From positions 1-64,000 of the forward strand of contig NZ_BQXH01000014.1 of assembly GCF_022836475.1 (NCBI RefSeq): DNA of 64,000 bases, in the 5' to 3' direction. The translations under genes were made by a program, and so were the position numbers. The notes beneath the pieces were generated by a model. The model worked only from the letters and a program-made list of their open reading frames with translations. It had not been told where the DNA came from and did no database searches. Shown here piece after piece: positions 40,370-49,309 of this stretch (its first letter is position 1; the number at the start of each line of letters is the position of its first letter). The stretch is from Ligilactobacillus pabuli (GTDB taxonomy: Bacteria; Bacillota; Bacilli; Lactobacillales; Lactobacillaceae).

Positions 40370-40828
40370 TTATGCCTCCTGTACACGCAGTAATGGTTGA
40401 TCAAATTCAACTAGTTCTTCATTTTCAACTAGTACTTCACTGATCGTCCCACTGACTTCACTCTTGATTTCTGTCATCATTTTCATTGCTTCAATAATGC
40501 AAATGACGTCGCCTTTTTTAACCTTCTGTCCGACAGCAACATAGGCTGGCTTTTGCGGTTCTGGTTTCAAATAAACCGTTCCGACCATTGGCGCCTTAAT
40601 GACAGTACCTTCTTCAACTTCAACCGGTTTTGTTTCAACTGGCTGTTTTTCTGCAACATTTGTCGGCACAGCAGCTGCAGCAGTTGGAGTTGGTATCTGA
40701 GCTTCTGCTTGAAAAGAATTCTCGTTTTTACTGAGATGAATGTGAAATCCTTCCGTCGTAATTTCCATTTCTCTGGTGTTAGAAGAATTAAATTCATCCA
40801 TTAATTTTTTGATTTCATTAAATTCCAA
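40370..40828 (-). CDS. accB: Biotin carboxyl carrier protein of acetyl-CoA carboxylase
   Basis: The carrier holds biotin on the lysine of EAMKMM. The 152-residue protein has an N-terminal helix, a Pro/Ala-rich linker (about 45-65) and the C-terminal biotinyl domain (about 75-150). It starts with TTG, 10 nt after GGAG and one base after the fabF stop, so it depends on coupling with fabF. Confidence 0.94.
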   Translation of the reverse strand: MEFNEIKKLMDEFNSSNTREMEITTEGFHIHLSKNENSFQAEAQIPTPTAAAAVPTNVAEKQPVETKPVEVEEGTVIKAPMVGTVYLKPEPQKPAYVAVGQKVKKGDVICIIEAMKMMTEIKSEVSGTISEVLVENEELVEFDQPLLRVQEA

Positions 40829-42067
40829 CTATTCTTCACTCCATTTTTTAAATGTCAACACGGCATTATGTCCCCCAAAGCCAAATGAATTGCTAATTGC
40901 ATATTCAAGGTCAGCTTGTGGTTCATGTGCCTTTGTTACGACATTGACAGTACATTCAGGATCTTGGTTAGTTAAGCCAATGTTAGGAGGCAAAGTTCCT
41001 GCCCGTAAAGCAGCAATAGTTGCTACGGCTTCGATGGCTCCTGCAGCTCCCAACAAATGACCAGTCATTGATTTGGTTGAACTAACTGGTACTTGACTAT
41101 CTGGTCCAAAAACACGGTTGATTGCATGTGCTTCACTGGAATCGTTACTCTGTGTCGCAGTTCCGTGGGCATTAATATAACCAACTTGAGCCGGTGTGAT
41201 TCCCGCCTCAGCAATTGCCTGTGACATTGCCCGACTAGCACCTTCACCAGAAGGGTTCGGTGAAGTCATATGGTAAGCATCTGAAGTTGTACCATAACCG
41301 ACGATTTCGCCTAAAATTTCTGCTCCCCGTGCCTGTGCGTGTTCTAAGCTTTCTAAAATCAAAGTAGCTCCGCCTTCACCCATTACAAAACCTGAACGGT
41401 TCACGTCAAATGGGATAGAAGCTTTTTCTTTGTCTTCTTCAGTTGTTAATGCTGTTAAAGCCGCAAAACCGGCAATACCAATTTCATTGACCGAAGCCTC
41501 TGAGCCGCCAGTGATCATGACCTGAGCCCGACCTGCCTTAATATGATGGTATGCTTCACCGATTGCATTTGTTCCTGAAGAACAAGCCGTCACGATCGAA
41601 GTTGAAATGTTTTTGGCATTTAAACGAATAGAAATATTTCCGGCCGCCATATTGACGATCGAAGTTGGCACAAACATTGGTGAAACCCTTTGTGGTCCTT
41701 TGTCATGCATCTTAATAACTTGTTCTTGAATGGTAGTCAATCCACCGATCCCAGAACCATAGATCACACCTAGTTCATATGGATCAGTATTTTCTTCAGT
41801 AATTCCAGCCTGTTCCGCAGCTTCTAGCGCACTGTGAACTGCATACTGTGAAAAGAGGTCCATGCGACGACCAGATTTTTTACCGATTCGTTCTTTAACA
41901 TCGAAATCTTTAACTTCACCCGCAACATGTACACCTGTTTCAGTGGCATCAAACTTAGTGATTTCATCGATTCCTAACTTACCTGCCAGAACGTTTTCGC
42001 TAAATGTTTTAGCGTCATTTCCAATTGGAGTCACAGCTCCCATTCCAGTAATTACTACTCGAGTCAT
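40829..42067 (-). CDS. fabF: 3-oxoacyl-ACP synthase II
   Basis: This condensing enzyme extends acyl-ACP with malonyl-ACP. The 412-residue thiolase-fold protein has the catalytic Cys in TACSSGTNAIG and histidines in NAHGTAT and KSMTGHLLGAAG. It starts with ATG after GGGAG. It lies 377 bp after fabG, a large gap for an otherwise tightly packed operon, filled by two copies of a structured element and a third hairpin. Confidence 0.97.
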   Translation of the reverse strand: MTRVVITGMGAVTPIGNDAKTFSENVLAGKLGIDEITKFDATETGVHVAGEVKDFDVKERIGKKSGRRMDLFSQYAVHSALEAAEQAGITEENTDPYELGVIYGSGIGGLTTIQEQVIKMHDKGPQRVSPMFVPTSIVNMAAGNISIRLNAKNISTSIVTACSSGTNAIGEAYHHIKAGRAQVMITGGSEASVNEIGIAGFAALTALTTEEDKEKASIPFDVNRSGFVMGEGGATLILESLEHAQARGAEILGEIVGYGTTSDAYHMTSPNPSGEGASRAMSQAIAEAGITPAQVGYINAHGTATQSNDSSEAHAINRVFGPDSQVPVSSTKSMTGHLLGAAGAIEAVATIAALRAGTLPPNIGLTNQDPECTVNVVTKAHEPQADLEYAISNSFGFGGHNAVLTFKKWSEE

Positions 42068-42130
42068 GCTTCACGCTCCCTTTAACTGAACTCTTGTAAA
42101 CTTGAGTCCGTTTCATTCCGCTCTGTTTTC

Positions 42131-42250
42131 TTAGTCGAGCTGCTTCACCCAGAAGGTTGTGCTTAACCTACTTCCAGGCACAATGCCAAAACCGCATTCT
42201 GCCTGGAAGCCTGTTAATGCTCACCTTCTAAGCGGGTGTCTCCGCTCTGT
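42131..42250 (-). ncRNA. 120-nt structured element, copy F1 (before fabF)
   Basis: The minus strand begins ACAGAGCGGA and ends CAGCTCGACTAA. The outer helix is CACCC (42234-42238 side as GGGTG) plus AGAAGGT/ACCTTCT (42151-42157 with 42223-42229). Then come the conserved loop GAGCATTA, a 10-bp helix CTTCCAGGCA/TGCCTGGAAG, and an apical AATGC-loop-GCATT hairpin with 7-nt loop GGTTTTG. The opposite loop reads GGTTAAGC. It is one of four related copies in the window and the one next to fabF. Confidence 0.75.
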
Positions 42251-42254
42251 TTTC

Positions 42255-42373
42255 TTAGTCGAGCTGCTTGAAACAGAAAGCTCCGCTTATCCAAGACTAA
42301 CCTTTTATGCCTAAACCGCATTAAAGGCTGGACTCCGATAATGCTCACTTTCTCCCGTTTCATTCCGCTCTGT
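42255..42373 (-). ncRNA. 119-nt structured element, copy F2 (tandem with F1)
   Basis: It shares with F1 the ends ACAGAGCGGA and CAGCTCGACTAA and the loops GAGCATTATC, GGATAAGC and GGTTTAG. Its helices differ but still pair: GAAAC/GTTTC, AGAAAG/CTTTCT and CCTTTAATGC/GCATAAAAGG. It lies upstream of F1 in the transcript, 4 bp apart. Confidence 0.75.
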
Positions 42374-42384
42374 TTTCTTAAACT

Positions 42385-42436
42385 GAAGGCCACCTCTGAC
42401 CGCACCGCTCATCGCAGGTTGGCAGTAATGGCCTTC
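42385..42436 (-). other. Third hairpin in the fabG-fabF gap
   Basis: GAAGGCCA and TGGCCTTC form an 8-bp outer stem around a GC-rich interior. It follows the fabG stop by 9 bp and lacks a T run on the minus strand, so it is not a clear terminator. It may be a diverged relative of the neighbouring elements or a processing site. Confidence 0.5.
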
Positions 42437-42444
42437 TCTTTTCT

Positions 42445-43176
42445 TTAAATACTCATTCCACCATCGATACTGAGGACCTGCCCCGTAATATAGTCATTTT
42501 GTGCCAAAAAGACAGCAGTTTGTGCTACTTCTTGTGCTTGACCAAAGCGTTTTAGTGGAATCTCTGTCAAAATCTGTTCTTTAACCTTGTCACTTAAAAC
42601 GTCCGTCATGTCACTACTGATCATGCCAGGTGCGATCGCATTGCAACGGATGCCGCGTAATGCTCCTTCTTTAGCGACGGTCTTGGTTAAGCCAATAACC
42701 CCCGCCTTGCTAGCAGCATAGTTTGCTTGACCAACATTACCATGCAAACCAACAACACTCGCCATGTTGATAATGACACCAGAGCGTTTCTTATTCATTT
42801 TACGTAAGAAAGCCCGAGTCATTGCATATGTCCCGACTAAATTAACATCAATGACTGAACGGAAATCTGCTTCATTCATACCGATCAGCAACTTGTCATT
42901 CGTGATCCCCGCATTGTTGACCAACACATCGATTTGAGGAAAGGCAGCATAGGCTTCTTTAACCATTCGTGCTACATCATCTGCCTGTGAAATATCGCCT
43001 AGAACCGTGACACATGAAACTCCTTCGGCTTCAATTTTCGCCACTAATTCTGGAGCAACTTCTTTTCTGGCATTTAAGATCACGTTACATTTGGCTTGAG
43101 CAAAAGCTAGTGCCACTTGTTCGCCAATTCCTCTTGATGAACCAGAAATGAAAGCTGTTTTACCTTGTAGATCCAT
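42445..43176 (-). CDS. fabG: 3-oxoacyl-ACP reductase
   Basis: NADPH-dependent reductase of the SDR family. The 243-residue protein has the cofactor motif SGSSRGIGEQ, NNAG, and the catalytic Ser-Tyr-Lys in SVVGLHGNVGQANYAASKAG. It starts 1 bp after fabD on the same strand. Length and motifs are normal. Confidence 0.96.
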   Translation of the reverse strand: MDLQGKTAFISGSSRGIGEQVALAFAQAKCNVILNARKEVAPELVAKIEAEGVSCVTVLGDISQADDVARMVKEAYAAFPQIDVLVNNAGITNDKLLIGMNEADFRSVIDVNLVGTYAMTRAFLRKMNKKRSGVIINMASVVGLHGNVGQANYAASKAGVIGLTKTVAKEGALRGIRCNAIAPGMISSDMTDVLSDKVKEQILTEIPLKRFGQAQEVAQTAVFLAQNDYITGQVLSIDGGMSI

Positions 43177-44127
43177 TTAATTACCTCGCATTTCTGCTAA
43201 AAAGACTTGATAAGAATCATAATCTTCCACGTGGTGGCGTTTGATTTTACGGTCAATTTGTTTAACAAACTGAGTTAATGTTCCGCCTGGTCCTAACTCA
43301 AGCGTCATTTCAACGCCCTCGTTTTTCACTAAGTAAGACACACAGTCTGCAAAATGAGTTGGCGAGACAATTTGTTGGACCAACGTTTCAGCAATTCGTT
43401 CTTTCTCAAATGGTTTTCCGGTCGTGTTGCTAATGACTGGAATTTGTGGTTCACTAACCGTCAGCTTCGTCAAAATTGGCGCCATCTTCTCGCTGGCTGT
43501 TTGAAAGAGCTGCGTATGAAAGGCACCTGAAACTGGTAGTTCCACCACCCGTTTTGCAGCTCCTTGTTCAGTAATCTCAGCAATTGCTTGCTGAATTACT
43601 GCGGTCTGCCCGCCAAGTACGATTTGTTTAGGTGAATTGTAATTTGACACCGCAATGATCGCACCACTTGCAGCCAATTGAGTACAAATTGCTTCAACTG
43701 CTGCGACATCTGGCTTTAAGACTGCAGCCATAGCACTTGGTTCTTGCGAAGCATCAACTTGCATCAAGGATGCCCGTGCTTCTAACGCCTGCATGCCTTC
43801 TTCTTCGGTCATAGCACCTGCCGAGATCAGAGCTGCATATTCACCTAAAGATAAACCAATCAATCCTGCAACTGGTAAATCCGGCAAATCACGCTGAACC
43901 ATCGCCTGCAGCCCTAAACTCACTGCAACAATGGCTGGCTGTTGAAACTTGGTCTGGTCTAATTCATGCTTTTCATTCGCCAGGACAGTTAGTAAGTCAA
44001 ATGATGACAAATATGAATTCAAACGGTCCAATGTTTCATGAAAGAGGGCGTCTTTTTGATACAGATCAAGTCCCATTCCACTATACTGTGAACCCTGGCC
44101 ACTAAATAGGATAGCTGTCTTTTCCAT
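43177..44127 (-). CDS. fabD: Malonyl-CoA:ACP transacylase
   Basis: This enzyme loads malonate onto ACP. The 316-residue protein has FSGQGSQYSGM at the N terminus, the nucleophilic Ser in GLSLGEYAAL and the catalytic His in SGAFHTQLF. It lies 15 bp after acpP and abuts fabG. Confidence 0.96.
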   Translation of the reverse strand: MEKTAILFSGQGSQYSGMGLDLYQKDALFHETLDRLNSYLSSFDLLTVLANEKHELDQTKFQQPAIVAVSLGLQAMVQRDLPDLPVAGLIGLSLGEYAALISAGAMTEEEGMQALEARASLMQVDASQEPSAMAAVLKPDVAAVEAICTQLAASGAIIAVSNYNSPKQIVLGGQTAVIQQAIAEITEQGAAKRVVELPVSGAFHTQLFQTASEKMAPILTKLTVSEPQIPVISNTTGKPFEKERIAETLVQQIVSPTHFADCVSYLVKNEGVEMTLELGPGGTLTQFVKQIDRKIKRHHVEDYDSYQVFLAEMRGN

Positions 44128-44142
44128 CCCAAGTCACCTCGT

Positions 44143-44391
44143 TTATTTAGCTTGAGCGTCGAGTTCTTTTTTCACGTAGTTGACAACATCTTGGATCGTA
44201 CGTACGTCTTCACTTGCTTCAAGCTTCAAGTCTAATTCGTCTTCAAGTTCGTTCATGATTTCAAAAACATCTAAACTATCTGCATCCAAATCATCTTTAA
44301 TATCAGCTGTTAAAGTTACATCAGAAGCTTCAACGTCCAATTCATCAACCACGATATCCTGTACTTTTTGCAAAATTTCTTGTTCTGTCAT
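44143..44391 (-). CDS. acpP: Acyl carrier protein
   Basis: The 82-residue acidic protein carries the phosphopantetheine serine in the DADSLD motif (Ser about residue 38). It lies between fabH and fabD in the fab operon, after a strong AAGGAG site. Other ACP genes may exist elsewhere in the genome. Confidence 0.96.
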   Translation of the reverse strand: MTEQEILQKVQDIVVDELDVEASDVTLTADIKDDLDADSLDVFEIMNELEDELDLKLEASEDVRTIQDVVNYVKKELDAQAK

Positions 44392-44433
44392 AATAATTTT
44401 CTCCTTTAATTTTCCTGTTTTTTTGTTAATTTC

Positions 44434-45408
44434 TTAATATTTAATAATTTGTGTTCCTACGGTCAACCCGCCGCCAAAACCGCTTAAGACAAGTAACTGT
44501 CCCCGCTTGATCTGCCCGTTTTTAACAAGCTCATCTAGCAAGATCGGCTCACTCGCTCCCGAAGTATTACCATATTTAGCAATATTCAGTGGAAATTTTT
44601 CCAGCGGCTGCTTCATTCGTTTCGCAATGGCCTTCACGATCCGGGCATTGGCTTGGTGTAAAACAAAATGATCAATTTGATCAACTGTTACACCAGCTTG
44701 TTGACAGGCAGCAATAATTGTTTCTGGGACTGCATGAGTCGCAAACTTATAAACCGCCTGACCATTCATCGTGAATGGATGGATGACCGTTGACGTTTGC
44801 GGGGGAAACTCTGTCAGTGGTTGTGTTTGCCCAGCAGTCAACTTCTCATGTTGATCGCCGTAGGTTTTTAACACACTCGCTAACAGATAGGAATCAGCTG
44901 AGTTATTTTCCAATAAAACTCCTGCCGCTCCATCACCAAACAAAACTGCCGTTCCTCGTTCAGTCCAATCAACGACCTTGGACAAGACTTCGCCGCCAAT
45001 TAACATCGCCCGCATTCCTTGCCGACCTGTCATAAACTTACTGACAACATCCAAGCCATATACAAAACCCGAGCAGGCTGCCGAAACATCAAAGCTCACA
45101 GCGTTGACTGCCCCAATGTTTCCTTGTACGATAGCTGCCGTGGCAGGCGTAAACGAATCTGGCGACATTGTAGCAACAATGATCAGGTCCAAGGTCTCGA
45201 CCGGCCAAGAACTTTGTTGCAAGAGTTGACTGGCAACCTTGGTACATAAGTCTGAAGTATTTTCTCCCAAACTAATGTGCCGTTCTTTAATGCCGGTCCT
45301 CGCTGTGATCCATTCGTCAGAGGTTTCCATTAACTGGCTTAAATCATCATTTGTCACCGTCTTAGGTGGAATATAACTGGCTGTTTCAACAATCTTTAAT
45401 TTTTCCAT
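44434..45408 (-). CDS. fabH: 3-oxoacyl-ACP synthase III
   Basis: This enzyme starts fatty acid synthesis by condensing acetyl-CoA with malonyl-ACP. The 324-residue protein has the catalytic Cys in SAACSGF, His in LHQANARI and Asn in YGNTSGAS. It follows fabT by 21 bp. Confidence 0.96.
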   Translation of the reverse strand: MEKLKIVETASYIPPKTVTNDDLSQLMETSDEWITARTGIKERHISLGENTSDLCTKVASQLLQQSSWPVETLDLIIVATMSPDSFTPATAAIVQGNIGAVNAVSFDVSAACSGFVYGLDVVSKFMTGRQGMRAMLIGGEVLSKVVDWTERGTAVLFGDGAAGVLLENNSADSYLLASVLKTYGDQHEKLTAGQTQPLTEFPPQTSTVIHPFTMNGQAVYKFATHAVPETIIAACQQAGVTVDQIDHFVLHQANARIVKAIAKRMKQPLEKFPLNIAKYGNTSGASEPILLDELVKNGQIKRGQLLVLSGFGGGLTVGTQIIKY

Positions 45409-45429
45409 CTAATTTCTTCCCCTCAATAA

Positions 45430-45870
45430 TCAAGAATGATCTGCCATGAAGTCTTCCAAATTCCGTAAGGCCCGGTAGATCACTTGAACTTCTTCATCAT
45501 TGAAGCCTTTCAAAAATTTCTTCACTAACTTTTCATGAAAAGCAGCATGAGCCCGATATTCGACTCTGCCCTTTCTAGTTAACCCTAACCGCACTATCCG
45601 ACGATCATCGTCTGAACGGATCCGCTCGACATAACCTTTCTTGGCTAAGCGATTGATGGTCAAAGTTAAGGTGCCGGGTGTCAAATGTAATTCTTTAGCA
45701 ACTTCGGAAGCTGTTTTGTGATCATACATAGAAATCGCATTGATTGCATGCATTTCTTGAATAGTAAGGTTGTTAAATTGGCTTTTGCGCAATTCATTTT
45801 CTTCGATCCGCAAGATGTTAGAATAAATCTGAACTAACGCCTCACTGATCTTTTGATAATTCTCACTCAT
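45430..45870 (-). CDS. fabT: MarR-family fatty acid synthesis repressor FabT
   Basis: FabT represses fab genes when long-chain acyl-ACP binds it. The 146-residue winged-helix protein has the MarR core (HKTASEVAKELHLTPGTLTLTINRLAKKGYVERIRSDDDRR). The identification rests on the fold and its place in the operon between fabZ and fabH. ATG 45870 lies 9 nt from AAGGAC. A FabT-like box lies in front of it (45906-45918). Confidence 0.9.
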   Translation of the reverse strand: MSENYQKISEALVQIYSNILRIEENELRKSQFNNLTIQEMHAINAISMYDHKTASEVAKELHLTPGTLTLTINRLAKKGYVERIRSDDDRRIVRLGLTRKGRVEYRAHAAFHEKLVKKFLKGFNDEEVQVIYRALRNLEDFMADHS

Positions 45871-45905
45871 CGCCTTACCGTCCTTTTTGTTTGCCATTCA
45901 AATAA

Positions 45906-45918
45906 TTTGGTAATCAAA
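45906..45918. promoter_or_regulatory. Candidate FabT box before fabT
   Basis: The 13-bp site TTTGG-TAA-TCAAA matches the palindromic pattern TTTGA-n3-TCAAA with one mismatch. It lies in the 73-bp gap between the first fabZ and fabT. This suggests local autoregulation. Confidence 0.45.
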
Positions 45919-45943
45919 GTATATATGCCACTAACAGACTGGC

Positions 45944-46390
45944 CTAAACTTTTTCACCAGTTTCCTCCACAACAAACATCAATTCAGCTGAACAGGCAAC
46001 CTGCCCATCGACTAATGCCGTTGTCTGGACAATTCCAAGGTTCGCTCGCTTTTTAATCATCTTGATTTCAAGCTTTAAAACATCGCCCGGCCGGACCATT
46101 TCACGAAACTTAGCGTCGCGGACAGCTCCCAAATACGCGGTTTTACCGAGAAATTCAGGTGATTTTAAAATTAAGATCGAAGCTGCCTGGGCTAAGGTTT
46201 CAATGATCAACGCTCCTGGCATAACAGGGTTTCCCGGAAAATGGCCTTTAAAAAAGGACTCATTGATCGTCACATTTTTAGTTGCTAAGATCCGCTCGCC
46301 AGGTTCTAATTCATCGACGTAATCGATATAACAAATTGGATAGCGATTCGGGATGAGATCCATGATCTCTTGTGCACCCATTATTTTCAA
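45944..46390 (-). CDS. fabZ: 3-hydroxyacyl-ACP dehydratase, first copy
   Basis: First gene of the fab operon. The hotdog-fold protein has the catalytic segment [23 protein letters not shown], close to the second copy but with longer loops. It could be the FabZ1/FabN-type dehydratase-isomerase by position, but motif inspection alone does not decide this. TTG 46390 (148 residues) is chosen because GAGGTG lies 6 nt upstream; other starts are a TTG at 46408 and an ATG at 46381. Confidence 0.92.
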   Translation of the reverse strand: MKIMGAQEIMDLIPNRYPICYIDYVDELEPGERILATKNVTINESFFKGHFPGNPVMPGALIIETLAQAASILILKSPEFLGKTAYLGAVRDAKFREMVRPGDVLKLEIKMIKKRANLGIVQTTALVDGQVACSAELMFVVEETGEKV

Positions 46391-46416
46391 ACTTGCCACC
46401 TCACTCAAAAAAGTAT

Positions 46417-46429
46417 TTCGAACATCAAA
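46417..46429. promoter_or_regulatory. Candidate FabT operator of the fab operon
   Basis: TTCGA-ACA-TCAAA matches TTTGA-n3-TCAAA with one mismatch. It lies about 10-22 bp downstream of the predicted transcription start of the fab promoter, a position where a bound repressor blocks transcription. Confidence 0.55.
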
Positions 46430-46445
46430 CTATTCGATGAAAAGT

Positions 46446-46474
46446 ATATTATTACAGTCTCTAAACTGTGTCAA
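46446..46474 (-). promoter_or_regulatory. Promoter of the fab operon
   Basis: A perfect -35 TTGACA (46469-46474) and TAATAT (46446-46451) are exactly 17 bp apart, 56 bp before the fabZ start. The rest of the gap up to 46783 (about 310 bp) is very AT-rich, with no gene seen; it contains one Fur-like palindrome listed separately. Confidence 0.75.
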
Positions 46475-46643
46475 ATAGTGATGGACAAATCATGTCTATT
46501 ATTTTAGCCAAAAAAATTATTCCATAAATTTGGCAAAACATCGTGTATTCTTAGTATCCACGAAACTATTCAATCCCAAAATAGCTCGACTTTTTCGCCA
46601 ATTTGTTTTTTAAAATTATTATAATATAGTATATAAAAATCTT

Positions 46644-46662
46644 ATGGATAATTATCATCCAT
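46644..46662. promoter_or_regulatory. Palindrome in the fabZ-tpx gap, possible regulator site
   Basis: The 19-bp near-palindrome ATGGATAATTATCATCCAT has 6-bp perfect arms and resembles metalloregulator (Fur/PerR) boxes. No gene obviously responds to it. Confidence 0.3.
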
Positions 46663-46783
46663 TTTGAATGCATGGAAAAAAAATTACTTTGACGTTCAAA
46701 ATTCTAATTAAATTGTAATCTAAAACAGAGCTTTTGCATGAACTTTCGTGTTTTACTGCTGAATTTTAGTCCAAATTTTAGCC

Positions 46784-46822
46784 AAAAAAAGAGACCCTGG
46801 TTAGTTAACCACAGTCTCTTTG
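46784..46822 (-). terminator. Terminator of tpx
   Basis: Minus-strand arms AGAGACTGTGGTTA and TAACCAGGGTCTCT end in seven T. It lies 12 bp after the tpx stop. Confidence 0.85.
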
Positions 46823-46833
46823 ACGTCAATTCT

Positions 46834-47337
46834 TTATTTTTTTAGTGCAGATAAAAATCCAAGTGCACCTTCATAGTTAGGTTCATGTGTCATTTCAATG
46901 ACAATTTCTTGGTACAAAATTGTACCAGCTGGGTCGATGATCCAAACACTACGGGTATCAGTAGGATTTTCAGGATCTGGAGTGTATAGCCCTGTTTTAT
47001 GGCCGAAATCACCAGCATGATCGGACAAAAGTTCCATCTTTTGAACTCCTTCAGCTGCACACCAGTCTTTTTGTTCAGCAGTTGTGTTTGTTGAAATGGT
47101 GTAGAAATTAATTCCATCATACTTATCAACTTCTTGATTAAATTTCTTAGTTGAAATGCTGCAAACACTCGTGTTGATATTAGGAACAACACTAATTAAT
47201 GTTGGTTTGCCCAATAGATCTGTCAATTGTACCTCTTGACCCTGAGCATTAGTTACTGTAAAGTTAGGCATCTTTTCCCCAACTTTTTGTGGTTCACCGA
47301 CTGTTTGTAATGGTTCATCATGACGTGTAATTTGCAT
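46834..47337 (-). CDS. tpx: Thiol peroxidase
   Basis: Atypical 2-Cys peroxiredoxin that reduces peroxides. The 167-residue protein has the peroxidatic Cys in INTSVCSISTKKFN and the resolving Cys in KDWCAAEGV. The residue before TS is N where most Tpx proteins have D. It starts with ATG after AAAGGGAG, directly at the end of a 119-nt structured element. Confidence 0.94.
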   Translation of the reverse strand: MQITRHDEPLQTVGEPQKVGEKMPNFTVTNAQGQEVQLTDLLGKPTLISVVPNINTSVCSISTKKFNQEVDKYDGINFYTISTNTTAEQKDWCAAEGVQKMELLSDHAGDFGHKTGLYTPDPENPTDTRSVWIIDPAGTILYQEIVIEMTHEPNYEGALGFLSALKK

Positions 47338-47354
47338 GTTTTCAATCTCCCTTT

Positions 47355-47473
47355 TTAGTTGAACTTCTCAAAGCAATTCCTCGTATTTCTCCAAACCCAG
47401 CCATCAATGTCAAAAACACATTACAGGTCAAGCCCGATAGCACACAGGAATTAACCGCTTTGTTCCACTCTGT
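47355..47473 (-). ncRNA. 119-nt structured element, copy T (tpx leader)
   Basis: The minus strand begins ACAGAGTGGA and ends TTCAACTAA, 18 bp before the tpx ATG. Outer helix: CAAAGC/GCTTTG and AATTCCT/AGGAATT. Apical hairpin: AATGT-GTTTTTG-ACATT. It shares loop positions with the fabF copies but has different helix sequences. Confidence 0.7.
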
Positions 47474-47492
47474 CATTTAGTTAAGTGTCTTG

Positions 47493-47526
47493 CTTTAGTT
47501 TACCAAAAATTTAGTTGAAACTAAAG
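47493..47526 (-). promoter_or_regulatory. Candidate tpx promoter inside an inverted repeat
   Basis: TTTAGT and TAAACT are 17 bp apart on the minus strand, and the -10 is preceded by TGG. The promoter is framed by a 9-bp inverted repeat, CTTTAGTTT (47493-47501) and AAACTAAAG (47518-47526). The predicted start is about 17 nt before the element. Confidence 0.5.
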
Positions 47527-47546
47527 TCTGCACACTTGATTCAAAT

Positions 47547-47581
47547 GAAAAAGACCCGTTGTCACGATCGGACAACGAGCC
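47547..47581 (-). terminator. Terminator of yajC
   Basis: Minus-strand arms CTCGTTGTC and GACAACGGG are followed by TCTTTTTC, 19 bp after the yajC stop. Confidence 0.75.
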
Positions 47582-47599
47582 ATTTTAACGATTGAGCGC

Positions 47600-47992
47600 T
47601 TATTTTTCTGAATCTTCAGCGTTGTCGTCTGCTTGATCTACAGAATCAACTGGTGTTTCTTCTGTGACTTCTTTAGCTGCTTGTGGCTGAGCGGCTGCAG
47701 CATGACCTTCAACCCGACCAATTGCTGAACGGTTAAAGACCAAGTAGACACCGTCACAGTCCAAAGTAACTGTCTTATCAGCATCATTCAAACTGTCGAT
47801 CACACCGTGTAAACCACCAATGGTGATCACACTGTCGCCTTTTTTCAAGGCATCCATCATTTCTTTACGCTGGTTTTGTTGTTTCTTTTGTGGACGGATC
47901 ATCATAAAATACATCAACCCAATAAAAACAACAAAAATCAGAATAGTAGAGAAACCTCCACCTGCGACACTACCTGCACCTAACATAAACAT
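47600..47992 (-). CDS. yajC: Preprotein translocase subunit YajC
   Basis: Single-pass membrane protein linked to the Sec translocase. The 130-residue protein has a transmembrane helix (about 14-34), the family stretch YFMMIRPQKKQQ, a small beta domain (GDSVITIGGLHGVID) and an acidic tail. GGAGAG lies 8 nt before the ATG. It follows tgt and queA as usual. Confidence 0.93.
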   Translation of the reverse strand: MFMLGAGSVAGGGFSTILIFVVFIGLMYFMMIRPQKKQQNQRKEMMDALKKGDSVITIGGLHGVIDSLNDADKTVTLDCDGVYLVFNRSAIGRVEGHAAAAQPQAAKEVTEETPVDSVDQADDNAEDSEK

Positions 47993-48072
47993 TTAACGTT
48001 CTCTCCAATCTTAATATACATTACTTACTTTAGCAGAAAATCAGCAAACTGACTAGCTCTTCAACATAAAAA

Positions 48073-49218
<1,146 letters not shown>

Positions 49219-49309
49219 TTAAATTTCCATCCTATCCAAGCACACGTCTGATCAAACAAGACCTGTGCTTTATTTTGACTTGAGTTAACGTCCAACAACT
49301 GCCTAGTGT

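Noticed and set aside
42131-42373. Tandem elements as a T-box or ordinary terminator
   Set aside because: They lack the T-box GGGTGGTACCGCG signature and have no T run after the hairpins on the coding strand.
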